Shown here: one piece after another, positions 57,415-64,000 of the stretch
How the letters are laid out: every line of letters starts with the position of its first letter
Numbering within the stretch: position 1 is the stretch's first letter
Origin: Flagellimonas amphidinii
Lineage (GTDB): Bacteria; Bacteroidota; Bacteroidia; Flavobacteriales; Flavobacteriaceae
Length of the DNA: 64,000 nt
Direction: 5' to 3'
Assembly (NCBI RefSeq): GCF_013090115.1
Contig: NZ_JABFNN010000044.1
Location: 62,001-126,000, forward strand
Notes under the pieces: model-generated
Database searches by the model: none
Told to the model about the DNA's origin: nothing
What the model saw: the letters and a program-made list of their open reading frames with translations, nothing else
Program-made: the position numbers and the translations under genes

Positions 57415-58702
57415 AGTAACGTCTTAAAAAGGATTGATACAGCTCCATCCAGTTCAATTTGTGATTGCTCCCCAATAATTCATTGGAAAAAATGGTGACC
57501 AAACTTCCATTGACCTCCTTTACCAAACGATAAACTTTATCCATTTTTTCGAATACCTCATCTTTACGTTTACAGTTTAACAAGGCATAATCATGAACCG
57601 CAAAAGGATGTACTTTTAGCGGTTGCCTTACCTCCATATTAATATCGTAAAAATAAAAAGGTGTGCACGTTCCTGCCCTAAACCCAATTTCATGGGTATA
57701 TCCCATTGAGAAATCATCTGTAAACTCTGTTTCCACCAAATTGCGATAGGTAATGGGGACACTAACCCTATTATACCTCAACCTTGAATAGTTGATAGGC
57801 CTATTGATCAAATTGGACAATTGCTTTTTTTCTTCCCGCAATGCTAATTTATCTGTAGATGACATGAATGAAGTACTTAGAGAAACTATACTATAATCGG
57901 CCACAGATTTAATAAGGTACCTAAACTTATTGTTGTTGATGGATATATTCTTATCATGTGCAGAATGCTTGGCAAACTGGAAGAAGAACATAGATTTGAT
58001 GGGAAACTTTTTATGAACCTCTATCAATTTATCGAAGTTGTCATAAGGGTCTTTTTTAAAACGCGACAATACTGAAATCCTGTTTGCTACACTTTTAAAA
58101 TTAAATTGACCTAAATCCACAAAAAAACCACCTAAACTACGTGTCAATCCTCTCATTGCATAGCGATGCGAAGTAGTTACGTTAATAATTGAAGTAAAAT
58201 TGTACGCTTTGCTATCATGGGCAAAATCTGGGAACCGCTGTTTTAATATATAAAGTAATTTATAGGCCCATAAATCGACGACCGGAAGCTCTAAAAATTT
58301 ATGTTGATAAGCTACGCTTTCCTTAACGGGAAACCTTCCCACACTGTCCTTTACATGGGGAAGATACTCTTCATACCTACTCAATAGATAAAAACTGGCC
58401 GAAAAGACATCGTAAGGAATGGAACTCTTCTCACTTGTTGCAAAAAAGCAAGGAGTTCCTTCCCAATCTCCCATTTTTATTTCGATATCATTAATGCCCT
58501 GTTCAAATAGCAGGTCATTGCTACGAATGAAGAACTCATTTTGCAAAGGTTGTTTGGAATAGGTCATCTTAGGGCCAGAATGCTTGATAAAATCCTCTAC
58601 CTTGGTTGTAAAAACCACTTCTACCCCTAAAATTTTCTCAAAAATCTGCCTTGCAGTATAAGTAAGTCGATTTGTGATTTTATGGGTAAATATGAGCAAC
58701 AT
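57407..58702 (-). CDS. Polysaccharide-deacetylase-like protein (DUF7033-type N-terminus)
   Basis: A 431-residue cytosolic protein. The N-terminal half (TNRLTYTARQIFEKILGVEV, PLQNEFFIRSNDLLFEQGIN, SSIPYDVFSASFYLLSRYEE) is a conserved Bacteroidota module. The second half has the fold of carbohydrate deacetylases, with INVTTSHRYAMRGLTRSLGG, EIGFRAGTCTPFYFYDINME and LKVHPFAVHDYALL. The canonical DxxH zinc motif of NodB-type enzymes is not obvious (the usual Asp is replaced in NVTTSHRYAM), so activity is uncertain. It is 13 bases after radC and eight-base coupled to yjjG. Confidence 0.78.
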   Translation of the reverse strand: MLLIFTHKITNRLTYTARQIFEKILGVEVVFTTKVEDFIKHSGPKMTYSKQPLQNEFFIRSNDLLFEQGINDIEIKMGDWEGTPCFFATSEKSSIPYDVFSASFYLLSRYEEYLPHVKDSVGRFPVKESVAYQHKFLELPVVDLWAYKLLYILKQRFPDFAHDSKAYNFTSIINVTTSHRYAMRGLTRSLGGFFVDLGQFNFKSVANRISVLSRFKKDPYDNFDKLIEVHKKFPIKSMFFFQFAKHSAHDKNISINNNKFRYLIKSVADYSIVSLSTSFMSSTDKLALREEKKQLSNLINRPINYSRLRYNRVSVPITYRNLVETEFTDDFSMGYTHEIGFRAGTCTPFYFYDINMEVRQPLKVHPFAVHDYALLNCKRKDEVFEKMDKVYRLVKEVNGSLVTIFSNELLGSNHKLNWMELYQSFLRRYYV

Positions 58703-58715
58703 ATGTTTTTATCTT

Positions 58716-59414
58716 TTAGAGAATACCTTGATCCGCAAAACTTAGATAATCATGTTCTGTTACAATCAAATGATCCAATATTTTAATATCCAAAGCTTCT
58801 GAAGCCTTTTTCAGTTTTTCGGTGATCTGCTTGTCCGCCATACTTGGTTTCAACGTACCCGAAGGGTGGTTATGTGCCAAAATTATGCCCACTGCACCCA
58901 ATTCCAATGCTTGTTTCAGAACCAACCTCACATCGACCAAGGTTCCGGTAATACCTCCTTTACTCAACTGGGATTTGTGCATCACCTTATTGGAGTTGTT
59001 AAGGTACACAATCCAAAACTCTTCATGCTGTAGTTCTCCCAGTAATGGATATAACACTTCATAAACATCTTCACTGGTTTTAATTTTAGTAATTTGTTTA
59101 TGACCGTCACCTCTTCTGCGCCTACCCACTTCCAAGGCAGCAGCAATGGTTACAGCCTTTGCTTCACCAATGCCCTTGAACTTCATCAACTGGTTTATGG
59201 AAAGTTTTCCAAGTTCGTTTAAATTGTGATCTACTGAAGCTAAAATTCTTTTGGAAAGTTCAACAGCACTTTCTTTTTTATTACCAGAACCAATTAAAAT
59301 GGCAATCAATTCTGCATTGGAAAGCACTGGACTTCCCTTGCTCACCAATTTTTCCCTGGGCTTGTCATCCATAGCCCAATTCTTAATGGAAAAAGAAGCT
59401 GTTTTTTCTTGCAT
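58716..59414 (-). CDS. radC: RadC-family JAB-domain protein
   Basis: A 232-residue protein. The N-terminal helix-hairpin-helix (NELGKLSINQLMKFKGIGEA) is followed by the JAB/MPN metalloprotease-like domain. Its signature HNHPSGTLKPSMADK (about 165-180) with the preceding EFWIVYLNNSNKV gives the zinc-binding pattern. Despite the name, a repair role is disputed; the biochemical function is unknown. It opens a six-gene minus-strand operon and has a clear promoter. Confidence 0.95.
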   Translation of the reverse strand: MQEKTASFSIKNWAMDDKPREKLVSKGSPVLSNAELIAILIGSGNKKESAVELSKRILASVDHNLNELGKLSINQLMKFKGIGEAKAVTIAAALEVGRRRRGDGHKQITKIKTSEDVYEVLYPLLGELQHEEFWIVYLNNSNKVMHKSQLSKGGITGTLVDVRLVLKQALELGAVGIILAHNHPSGTLKPSMADKQITEKLKKASEALDIKILDHLIVTEHDYLSFADQGIL

Positions 59415-59418
59415 AGTC

Positions 59419-59451
59419 TAAATTTAGGGGATTATTTATGTAATTTTCAAA
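59419..59451 (-). promoter_or_regulatory. Promoter of the radC operon
   Basis: On the minus strand: TTTG (59448-59451), 21-base spacer, TAAATTTA (59419-59426), one base off TAnnTTTG. It ends a few bases before the radC ATG and lies back to back with the DUF1569 gene. Confidence 0.5.
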
Positions 59452-59455
59452 ATAA

Positions 59456-59920
59456 ATGATGCCCAAGATGAAATCACTGTTCGACTCCGAAGCTCACGTA
59501 GAAATTTTATCCCGTCTCGATAAATTAACCGATACCACAAAGGGTCATTGGGGAAAAATGGAGGTTGGGCAAATGCTAAAACATTGTCAATATCCCCTAA
59601 GAATTGCCTTGGGCAGATACAATTTTACAAAAAAGCCCAATCCTTTTCTAAAATTACTCTTCAAAGCTTTTAAAAAAAGCATGTACAATGATAAGTTGTG
59701 GAAGCCCAATTTACCCACTTCCAAAGGGCTCAAGGTTATGGAACAAAAGGATTTTAAGGAGGAAAAAGATAAACTAACGGTATTGATAAATGATTTCCAT
59801 GGAGAAAAAGGCAGGGAATCTTGGAATCCACATCCCATGTTCGGAAGATTTACCAATGAACAGTGGGGGAAAATGCAATACAAACACTTGGATCACCATT
59901 TAAGACAATTTGGGGTTTAA
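59456..59920 (+). CDS. DUF1569 (DinB-like) protein
   Basis: A 154-residue cytosolic four-helix-bundle protein. The signature of the DUF1569 family is clear: GHWGKMEVGQMLKHCQYPLR at the start, and FTNEQWGKMQYKHLDHHLRQ at the end with its conserved His residues, which in DinB-like folds bind metal. The function is unknown. It stands alone, divergent from radC and convergent with mpl. Confidence 0.88.
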   Translation: MMPKMKSLFDSEAHVEILSRLDKLTDTTKGHWGKMEVGQMLKHCQYPLRIALGRYNFTKKPNPFLKLLFKAFKKSMYNDKLWKPNLPTSKGLKVMEQKDFKEEKDKLTVLINDFHGEKGRESWNPHPMFGRFTNEQWGKMQYKHLDHHLRQFGV

Positions 59921-59948
59921 CAATTGCTCCCCAACCCTTTAGGTCATT

Positions 59949-61301
59949 TTAGAACAATGCCGCTACTTCTTTTAAATCAAGTCCACCATAATTACCAGAA
60001 CTCATGAGCAGCAAAGCTGTATTTTCAAAACTTTGCGAAAAGAGATATGTCTTAAAATCTACTGAATTGGTAAAAACTTGAATATCATCTCTATTTAAGG
60101 CATCACTTATTTGTTTTGAAGTAACTTCTTCCAGTCCTTTGATTTTTACCGCATCCGGTGAATAGAAAACGACTGCTTCATCGGCCGCATCCAAAGCTCC
60201 ATCGTACTCTTTCAAGAATTCGGCATTAAGACTGCTATAGGTATGTAATTCTAAACAGGCCAATACGCTTCGGTTAGGAAATTGTTCTTTAACGGCCAAA
60301 GTGGTCGCCTTTACTTTACTTGGCGAGTGGGCAAAATCTTTAAAGACCACTTTATTTGCACTTTCCGCAATTTTTTCCATTCGTTTTGATGCTCCTTTGA
60401 AAGAAGCAATGGCTTCATAGAAATCAGCCTCATCTACTCCCATTTGCTGGCAAATCCATTTTGCTCCGGATAAATTGCTAAGATTATGACGTCCGAACAC
60501 TTCTATGGGCAGATCACCCTCAGGTGTTTCCAATAAGGTTGTCCCATCTTCAACTTTATAATTTGGAGTACCATAAGGAAATTTTCTAATGGGATTTTCT
60601 GTCTGTTCAACTACTTTGTTCACTTCCAAGTCCTCTTCATTGTAGGTTATGCTTCCACCATTCACAATACTATCCACAAAAATCTGGAATTGTTCCACGT
60701 AGTTTTCAAATGTGGGAAAAACATTGATGTGATCCCAAGCAATACCACTCAGTAAAGCAATATTGGGTTTGTACAAATGAAACTTGGGTCTTCTGTCAAT
60801 AGGCGATGATAAATATTCATCTCCTTCCAAAACGATAAAATCATTTTCTTCGGTAAGGTGCACCATCCTGTCAAAACCTTCCAGTTGCGCCCCAACCATA
60901 TAATCAACCTCCATGTCATGGTAATGAAGTACATGAAGAATCATGGAAGTAATAGTGGTTTTTCCATGACTACCTCCAATAACCACTCTGGTTTTTAATT
61001 TGGATTGTTCATAAAGGAATTCCGGATAAGAATAGATTTTCAGTCCCAGTTCTTGGGCTTTGAGCAGTTCAAGATTATCTGGTTTTGCATGCATTCCCAA
61101 AATTACGGCATCTAGCTCTCCATGAATTTTTTCAGGGAACCAACCAAATGCCTCAGGTAAAATGCCTTCAATCTCCAACCTACTTTTGGAAGGTTCATAA
61201 ATCACATCATCACTACCTGTAACTTTATACCCTTTGTGTTTCAAGGCCAGTGCCAAATTGTGCATGGCACTCCCTCCAATGGCAATAAAATGAATGTTCA
61301 T
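59949..61301 (-). CDS. mpl: Mpl-type UDP-muramate : peptide ligase
   Basis: A 450-residue Mur-ligase-family enzyme that reattaches recycled murein tripeptide to UDP-N-acetylmuramate. I use the ATG at 61301 (MNIHFIAIGGSAMHNLALAL); the in-frame start at 61343 lies upstream of the promoter and is thus impossible. The N-terminal Rossmann loop is IAIGGSAMHN, the ATP loop VIGGSHGKTTITSMI (about 107-120), and IALLSGIAWDHINVFPTF and KDFAHSPSKVKATT are typical. No other cell-wall genes are near. Confidence 0.93.
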   Translation of the reverse strand: MNIHFIAIGGSAMHNLALALKHKGYKVTGSDDVIYEPSKSRLEIEGILPEAFGWFPEKIHGELDAVILGMHAKPDNLELLKAQELGLKIYSYPEFLYEQSKLKTRVVIGGSHGKTTITSMILHVLHYHDMEVDYMVGAQLEGFDRMVHLTEENDFIVLEGDEYLSSPIDRRPKFHLYKPNIALLSGIAWDHINVFPTFENYVEQFQIFVDSIVNGGSITYNEEDLEVNKVVEQTENPIRKFPYGTPNYKVEDGTTLLETPEGDLPIEVFGRHNLSNLSGAKWICQQMGVDEADFYEAIASFKGASKRMEKIAESANKVVFKDFAHSPSKVKATTLAVKEQFPNRSVLACLELHTYSSLNAEFLKEYDGALDAADEAVVFYSPDAVKIKGLEEVTSKQISDALNRDDIQVFTNSVDFKTYLFSQSFENTALLLMSSGNYGGLDLKEVAALF

Positions 61302-61318
61302 CTGTATTCTTTGTACGT

Positions 61319-61349
61319 CAAAAATAGGTATTGACCTCCCCATTACAAA
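61319..61349 (-). promoter_or_regulatory. Promoter of mpl
   Basis: On the minus strand: TTTG (61346-61349), exactly 19 bases, then TATTTTTG (61319-61326). It matches the full Bacteroidota consensus and lies 17 bases before the mpl ATG, which rules out the upstream start at 61343. Confidence 0.75.
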
Positions 61350-61398
61350 TAAAGAGATGCCCTAATTAATTTTTTATCTTCGGATAAAATTTGTCTTT

Positions 61399-61710
61399 AT
61401 GAACCTTGCCAACATTGAATCCAAAGAAATTATGCCTGGATACCATGGTAAAATGGTCCATGCCCAAAATATGTCCTGGGCATTCTGGGATGTGGAAAAA
61501 GATGCAGAAGTACCTGAACATCATCACATACATGAACAGATCATGCACGTTGTTGAAGGTTCTTTTGAATTTACTTTAGGTGGCAGCACAGCTATTTATG
61601 GGCCCGGGGATGTTGTTATAATTCCTTCCAACACACCGCACAGCGGCAAGGCTTTGACCGCATGTAAATTAATGGATGTATTTAGCCCAGTTAGGGAAGC
61701 ATATAAATAA
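61399..61710 (+). CDS. Cupin-domain protein
   Basis: A 103-residue single-domain cupin. Metal-binding residues are in EVPEHHHIHEQIMHVVEGSF (the HxH...E pattern) and the second motif has GPGDVVIIPSNTPHSGKAL. Small cupins like this act as sugar or small-molecule binding enzymes or regulators; substrate unknown. It precedes an SDR gene by three bases, in a probable two-gene operon. A 7-bp hairpin with a TTCG loop (61372-61389) precedes its start. Confidence 0.9.
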   Translation: MNLANIESKEIMPGYHGKMVHAQNMSWAFWDVEKDAEVPEHHHIHEQIMHVVEGSFEFTLGGSTAIYGPGDVVIIPSNTPHSGKALTACKLMDVFSPVREAYK

Positions 61711-61713
61711 ATC

Positions 61714-62499
61714 ATGGAAATAGTTCTAACAGGAAAAAACGCCCTTGTTGGCGGTAGTAGTAAAGGTATTGGTCTGGCCATTGCCCAACAACTTTCCAAA
61801 AGTGGTGCAAATGTAACCTTAATGGCAAGGAATGAAGCTAAACTAAAAGAGGTTCTTGCTTCCTTAAGCACGAAAAATGGCCAAAATCACAGCTATTTAC
61901 TTGTTGATTTTTCAAATTTTGAGATGTTCAAAAAAACCATTTCTTCATTTTTTGAGCAGAATACCATCGATATTTTAGTAAACAACACCCAAGGACCCGA
62001 AGGAGGGGGCGCACTGGAAAAAAATGTAGATGATTACCAAACTGCCTTTGATTTGCTTTTTAAATCCGTAGTGCTCACCACTGAACTTGCCCTACAGCAC
62101 ATGCAGAAAAACTCTTGGGGTCGCATTATTAATGTGGCCTCAATTTCGGTGAAAGAACCCTTAAACTATCTGGCACTTTCAAACTCAATAAGAGCAGCAG
62201 TAGTGACATGGGGCAAAAGTTTGGCCTATGATGTTGCAAAAGACAATATTACAGTCAATAGTGTCCTCACTGGGTATTTTGATACAGACCGAATTGCGCA
62301 GCTTAATGCAAAAAAGGCTGAAAAGTTGGGTATATCACCAGAAGAAGTTCGCACCAATATGGAAGAACAGGTTCCCATGAAACGAATTGGCCACCCTGAT
62401 GAATATGGCTACTTAGTAACATTTTTAGCTTCCAATAGGGCTGCCTATATTACAGGAACCAATATCCCTATTGATGGAGGTCTCCTCAAATCACTTTAG
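61714..62499 (+). CDS. Atypical SDR-family oxidoreductase
   Basis: A 261-residue Rossmann-fold protein. The cofactor loop is VGGSSKGIGLAIAQQL. The usual YxxxK catalytic pair is not seen: the region aligns as LALSNSIRAAVVTWGKSL, with Ser and Arg at these places, typical of a divergent FabG-like branch. NPIDGGLLKSL-like end (TNIPIDGGLLKSL) is normal. It follows the cupin gene closely, so the two may handle the same metabolite. Substrate unknown. Confidence 0.9.
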   Translation: MEIVLTGKNALVGGSSKGIGLAIAQQLSKSGANVTLMARNEAKLKEVLASLSTKNGQNHSYLLVDFSNFEMFKKTISSFFEQNTIDILVNNTQGPEGGGALEKNVDDYQTAFDLLFKSVVLTTELALQHMQKNSWGRIINVASISVKEPLNYLALSNSIRAAVVTWGKSLAYDVAKDNITVNSVLTGYFDTDRIAQLNAKKAEKLGISPEEVRTNMEEQVPMKRIGHPDEYGYLVTFLASNRAAYITGTNIPIDGGLLKSL

Positions 62500-62527
62500 T
62501 CCTTTGCACAAAAGGAAAACAAGGTTT

Positions 62528-62548
62528 AAATTATCATATTGATAATTT
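62528..62548 (+). promoter_or_regulatory. Perfect palindrome upstream of doxX, candidate operator
   Basis: AAATTATCA and TGATAATTT (9-bp arms) face each other across TAT, 39 bases before the doxX ATG. It has the size and symmetry of a dimeric repressor site. The regulator is not in the window. Confidence 0.45.
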
Positions 62549-62587
62549 TTGGTTATTTTTATTGCTTAACCAGTAAAAATTAACCTT

Positions 62588-62962
62588 ATGAATTCAAAAG
62601 TTTTTATGGTCATCCGTATTCTACTCGGATTGTTTGTGCTCATATTTGGACTCAACAAATTTTTTCATTTCATCCCCATGGGTGAGATGCCCGAAAACGT
62701 AATGGGCTATTTTGGTGCTTTGTCATCAACCCATACAATGACCTTAGTTGCCGTTGTAGAGGTAGTCGCGGGCCTTGCCCTCATCGTTAATAAATTTGGA
62801 GCTCTAATGGCTGTGATTTTAATGAGTGTTTCAGTGAACGTTGCCTTTTTTCATGCTACCTTAGCTCCAGAAGGTATTGGGCCTGCCCTGGGCTTACTTA
62901 TTCTTAATATTGCCGCCCTTTTCGGGTACAAAGACCGTTATAAAGATATTTTAAGGGCCTAG
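62588..62962 (+). CDS. DoxX-family membrane protein
   Basis: A 124-residue inner-membrane protein with four predicted helices (VIRILLGLFVLIFGLNKFFH, then MTLVAVVEVVAGLALIVNKF, LMAVILMSVSVNVAFFHATL and ALGLLILNIAALFGY). The family occurs with thiosulfate or quinone-linked oxidoreductases, but many members have no known role. It stands alone, with an upstream palindrome and a downstream terminator. Confidence 0.88.
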   Translation: MNSKVFMVIRILLGLFVLIFGLNKFFHFIPMGEMPENVMGYFGALSSTHTMTLVAVVEVVAGLALIVNKFGALMAVILMSVSVNVAFFHATLAPEGIGPALGLLILNIAALFGYKDRYKDILRA

Positions 62963-62965
62963 TGT

Positions 62966-62996
62966 AAAAAAAGACCTTCTAAAGAAGGTCTTTTTT
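62966..62996. terminator. Bidirectional terminator between doxX and the LytTR regulator
   Basis: AAGACCTTC (62971-62979) pairs with GAAGGTCTT (62984-62992) around TAAA, with A- and T-runs on both flanks, serving both convergent genes. Confidence 0.9.
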
Positions 62997-63009
62997 GTTC
63001 GTTTTTTGA

Positions 63010-63735
63010 TTATAAACTCATTTTGTCCTTGAAAATATAGGACTGTCTTCTGGACACTTCCACCTCTTCCCCATTCTTCATTTTTAGCTTGAGCTTTCCA
63101 TTGAACCAAGGCACAACGTTCTCAATAAAATTGGTATTCACTATTTGCTGTCGGTTGGCCCTGAAAAAAGTCTCGGAAGGTAATTTTTCCTCTACTTGAT
63201 TGAGTGATTTATAAAGTAAGGGTTTTTCTCCATTGAAGAACACCCGGGTATAATTTCCAACTATTTCAAACTGCGAAATATTACCAATCTTTACCAACCA
63301 ACAAGACTCCCCGTCCTTAATGAAAATCTGACTGCTTTCTACTAATTTCTTGGTTTTGGATGATTGTTCCTGATTTGCTTCCAACTGGGCCGTTACCTTT
63401 TCCAAAGCCATGGCAAATCTCTTCTCACTTACAGGTTTCAACAAATAGTCCAAGGCATTGTACTCAAACGATTTTATGGCGTATTCATCAAATGCTGTAG
63501 TAAAAACCGTAATTGGCACCTCATCAAGCATTTCCAAGAGCTCAAAACCATCCTTCTCCGGCATGTTGATATCCAAAAAAAGTAAATCCGGGTTAGCTTT
63601 TTGAATCAATTCATATCCATTGTCCACATTTTCGGCCTCACCTACAAGTTCAATTTCAACATGCTTTTTTATGAGCTCTTTGAGCTCATTACGTGCCAAT
63701 CTTGAATCTTCTACTATGACAGCTCTTATTTTCAT
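63010..63735 (-). CDS. LytTR-family response regulator
   Basis: A 241-residue DNA-binding response regulator. The receiver domain (about 1-120) has the acidic pocket VIVEDSRLARN and the phospho-acceptor Asp55 in LLFLDINMPEKDGFELLE. The LytTR DNA-binding domain is about 145-241 (IGNISQFEIVGNYTRVFF, FRANRQQIVNTNFIENV, KMKNGEEVEVSRRQSYIF). It overlaps the kinase gene by four bases (ATGA), so it is translationally coupled to it. Confidence 0.95.
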   Translation of the reverse strand: MKIRAVIVEDSRLARNELKELIKKHVEIELVGEAENVDNGYELIQKANPDLLFLDINMPEKDGFELLEMLDEVPITVFTTAFDEYAIKSFEYNALDYLLKPVSEKRFAMALEKVTAQLEANQEQSSKTKKLVESSQIFIKDGESCWLVKIGNISQFEIVGNYTRVFFNGEKPLLYKSLNQVEEKLPSETFFRANRQQIVNTNFIENVVPWFNGKLKLKMKNGEEVEVSRRQSYIFKDKMSL

Positions 63736-64000
63736 GCCAATGGAATTTTAACCTCGGCCACAACCTCATCTTCAAATTCTTTCAACGTAAAGGAGGCCTC
63801 ATCTGTGTATAATAATTTCAGTCGCTGTTTAATATTTTTTACTCCTAATTGTGTGGAGTTTTTTGCTATTTTCAATTTTCCTGTATTTCGAACCTCAATG
63901 CGCAACTCCCCTTCCATTTTTTGAATCTTCAAAACTATTTTTCCACCATTTTTAAGGTTTGAAATACCATGCTTGGCAGCATTCTCGATCAACAATTGAA
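63732..64000 (-). CDS. Sensor histidine kinase (LytS/YehU type), C-terminal fragment
   Basis: Only the last 88 residues or so are in the window. QLLIENAAKHGISN is the N-box of the HATPase domain of LytS-type kinases, and TQLGVKNIKQRLKLLYTDEA the G-box region. The rest lies beyond the right edge. It overlaps the LytTR regulator by four bases, so the two make a two-component system. Confidence 0.9.
   Translation of the reverse strand, partial: QLLIENAAKHGISNLKNGGKIVLKIQKMEGELRIEVRNTGKLKIAKNSTQLGVKNIKQRLKLLYTDEASFTLKEFEDEVVAEVKIPLA

Noticed and set aside
61372..61389. TTTTATC/GATAAAA hairpin with a TTCG loop before the cupin gene
   Set aside because: Short, A/T-rich and overlapping a possible promoter region; too weak to report as a separate regulatory feature.

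Overview
The window is a chromosomal segment of a marine-type Flavobacteriaceae bacterium (Bacteroidota). The evidence is two SusC/SusD outer-membrane pairs, a FecI/FecR-type regulator pair, Bacteroidota-style promoters (TTTG-N19-TAnnTTTG), few Shine-Dalgarno sequences, Bacteroidota forms of ribosomal proteins (cysteine-depleted L36, extended L17) and families largely restricted to this phylum (DUF5723-like, Mpl plus LytTR arrangements, ASPIC/UnbV surface proteins). Genus level (Muricauda/Flagellimonas-like) is only a guess.

Layout. 1-5670 (minus): a cell-surface signalling nutrient-uptake locus, ECF sigma factor, FecR anti-sigma, SusC with an STN domain, and a SusD-like lipoprotein cut by the window edge. 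5736-12307: M90-type metallopeptidase, argS, a small unknown protein overlapping an SDR/DUF2867 protein, and a secreted carboxypeptidase-regulatory-like protein with three stem-loops just before its start. 12308-14081: repeat-rich accessory stretch with a 62-residue gene and an unrecognised two-gene unit (Cys-rich soluble protein plus three-helix membrane protein), flanked by REP/REPIN-like repeats. 14082-16012: tandem guanidino-modifying enzymes (CtlX-like and DDAH/arginine-deiminase-like). 16140-21735: gltA, glgA, eno, carA, with clear terminators after gltA, eno and rplQ. 21831-39016: one long minus-strand ribosomal array rpsL-rpsG-fusA-rpsJ-(S10)-(spc)-secY-infA-rpmJ-(alpha)-rpoA-rplQ, with a strong promoter before rpsL and structured spacers before rplC, rpsD and rplQ.

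39625-50890 (plus): a second surface locus, SusC, SusD, a lipoprotein with a C-terminal DxYGDGWNG domain, a terminator, then an arylsulfotransferase-like lipoprotein with an Asp-rich linker and a giant FG-GAP/UnbV lipoprotein. Together they look like an outer-surface binding, import and processing machine for an unknown (possibly sulfated) substrate. 50928-53783: rlmB, rhomboid protease and rarA, tightly packed with overlapping stop codons. 53780-59414 (minus): radC, a deacetylase-like protein, yjjG, a lipoprotein, a DUF5723-like protein and a secreted unknown in one probable operon. 59456-62962: DUF1569 protein, mpl, cupin, atypical SDR, DoxX. 63010-64000 (minus): LytTR response regulator and the C-terminal end of its histidine kinase.

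I see no rRNA, tRNA, CRISPR array, transposase or prophage gene. All coordinates of starts, stops and motifs were read by eye; family names rest on recognised motifs, not on database searches.
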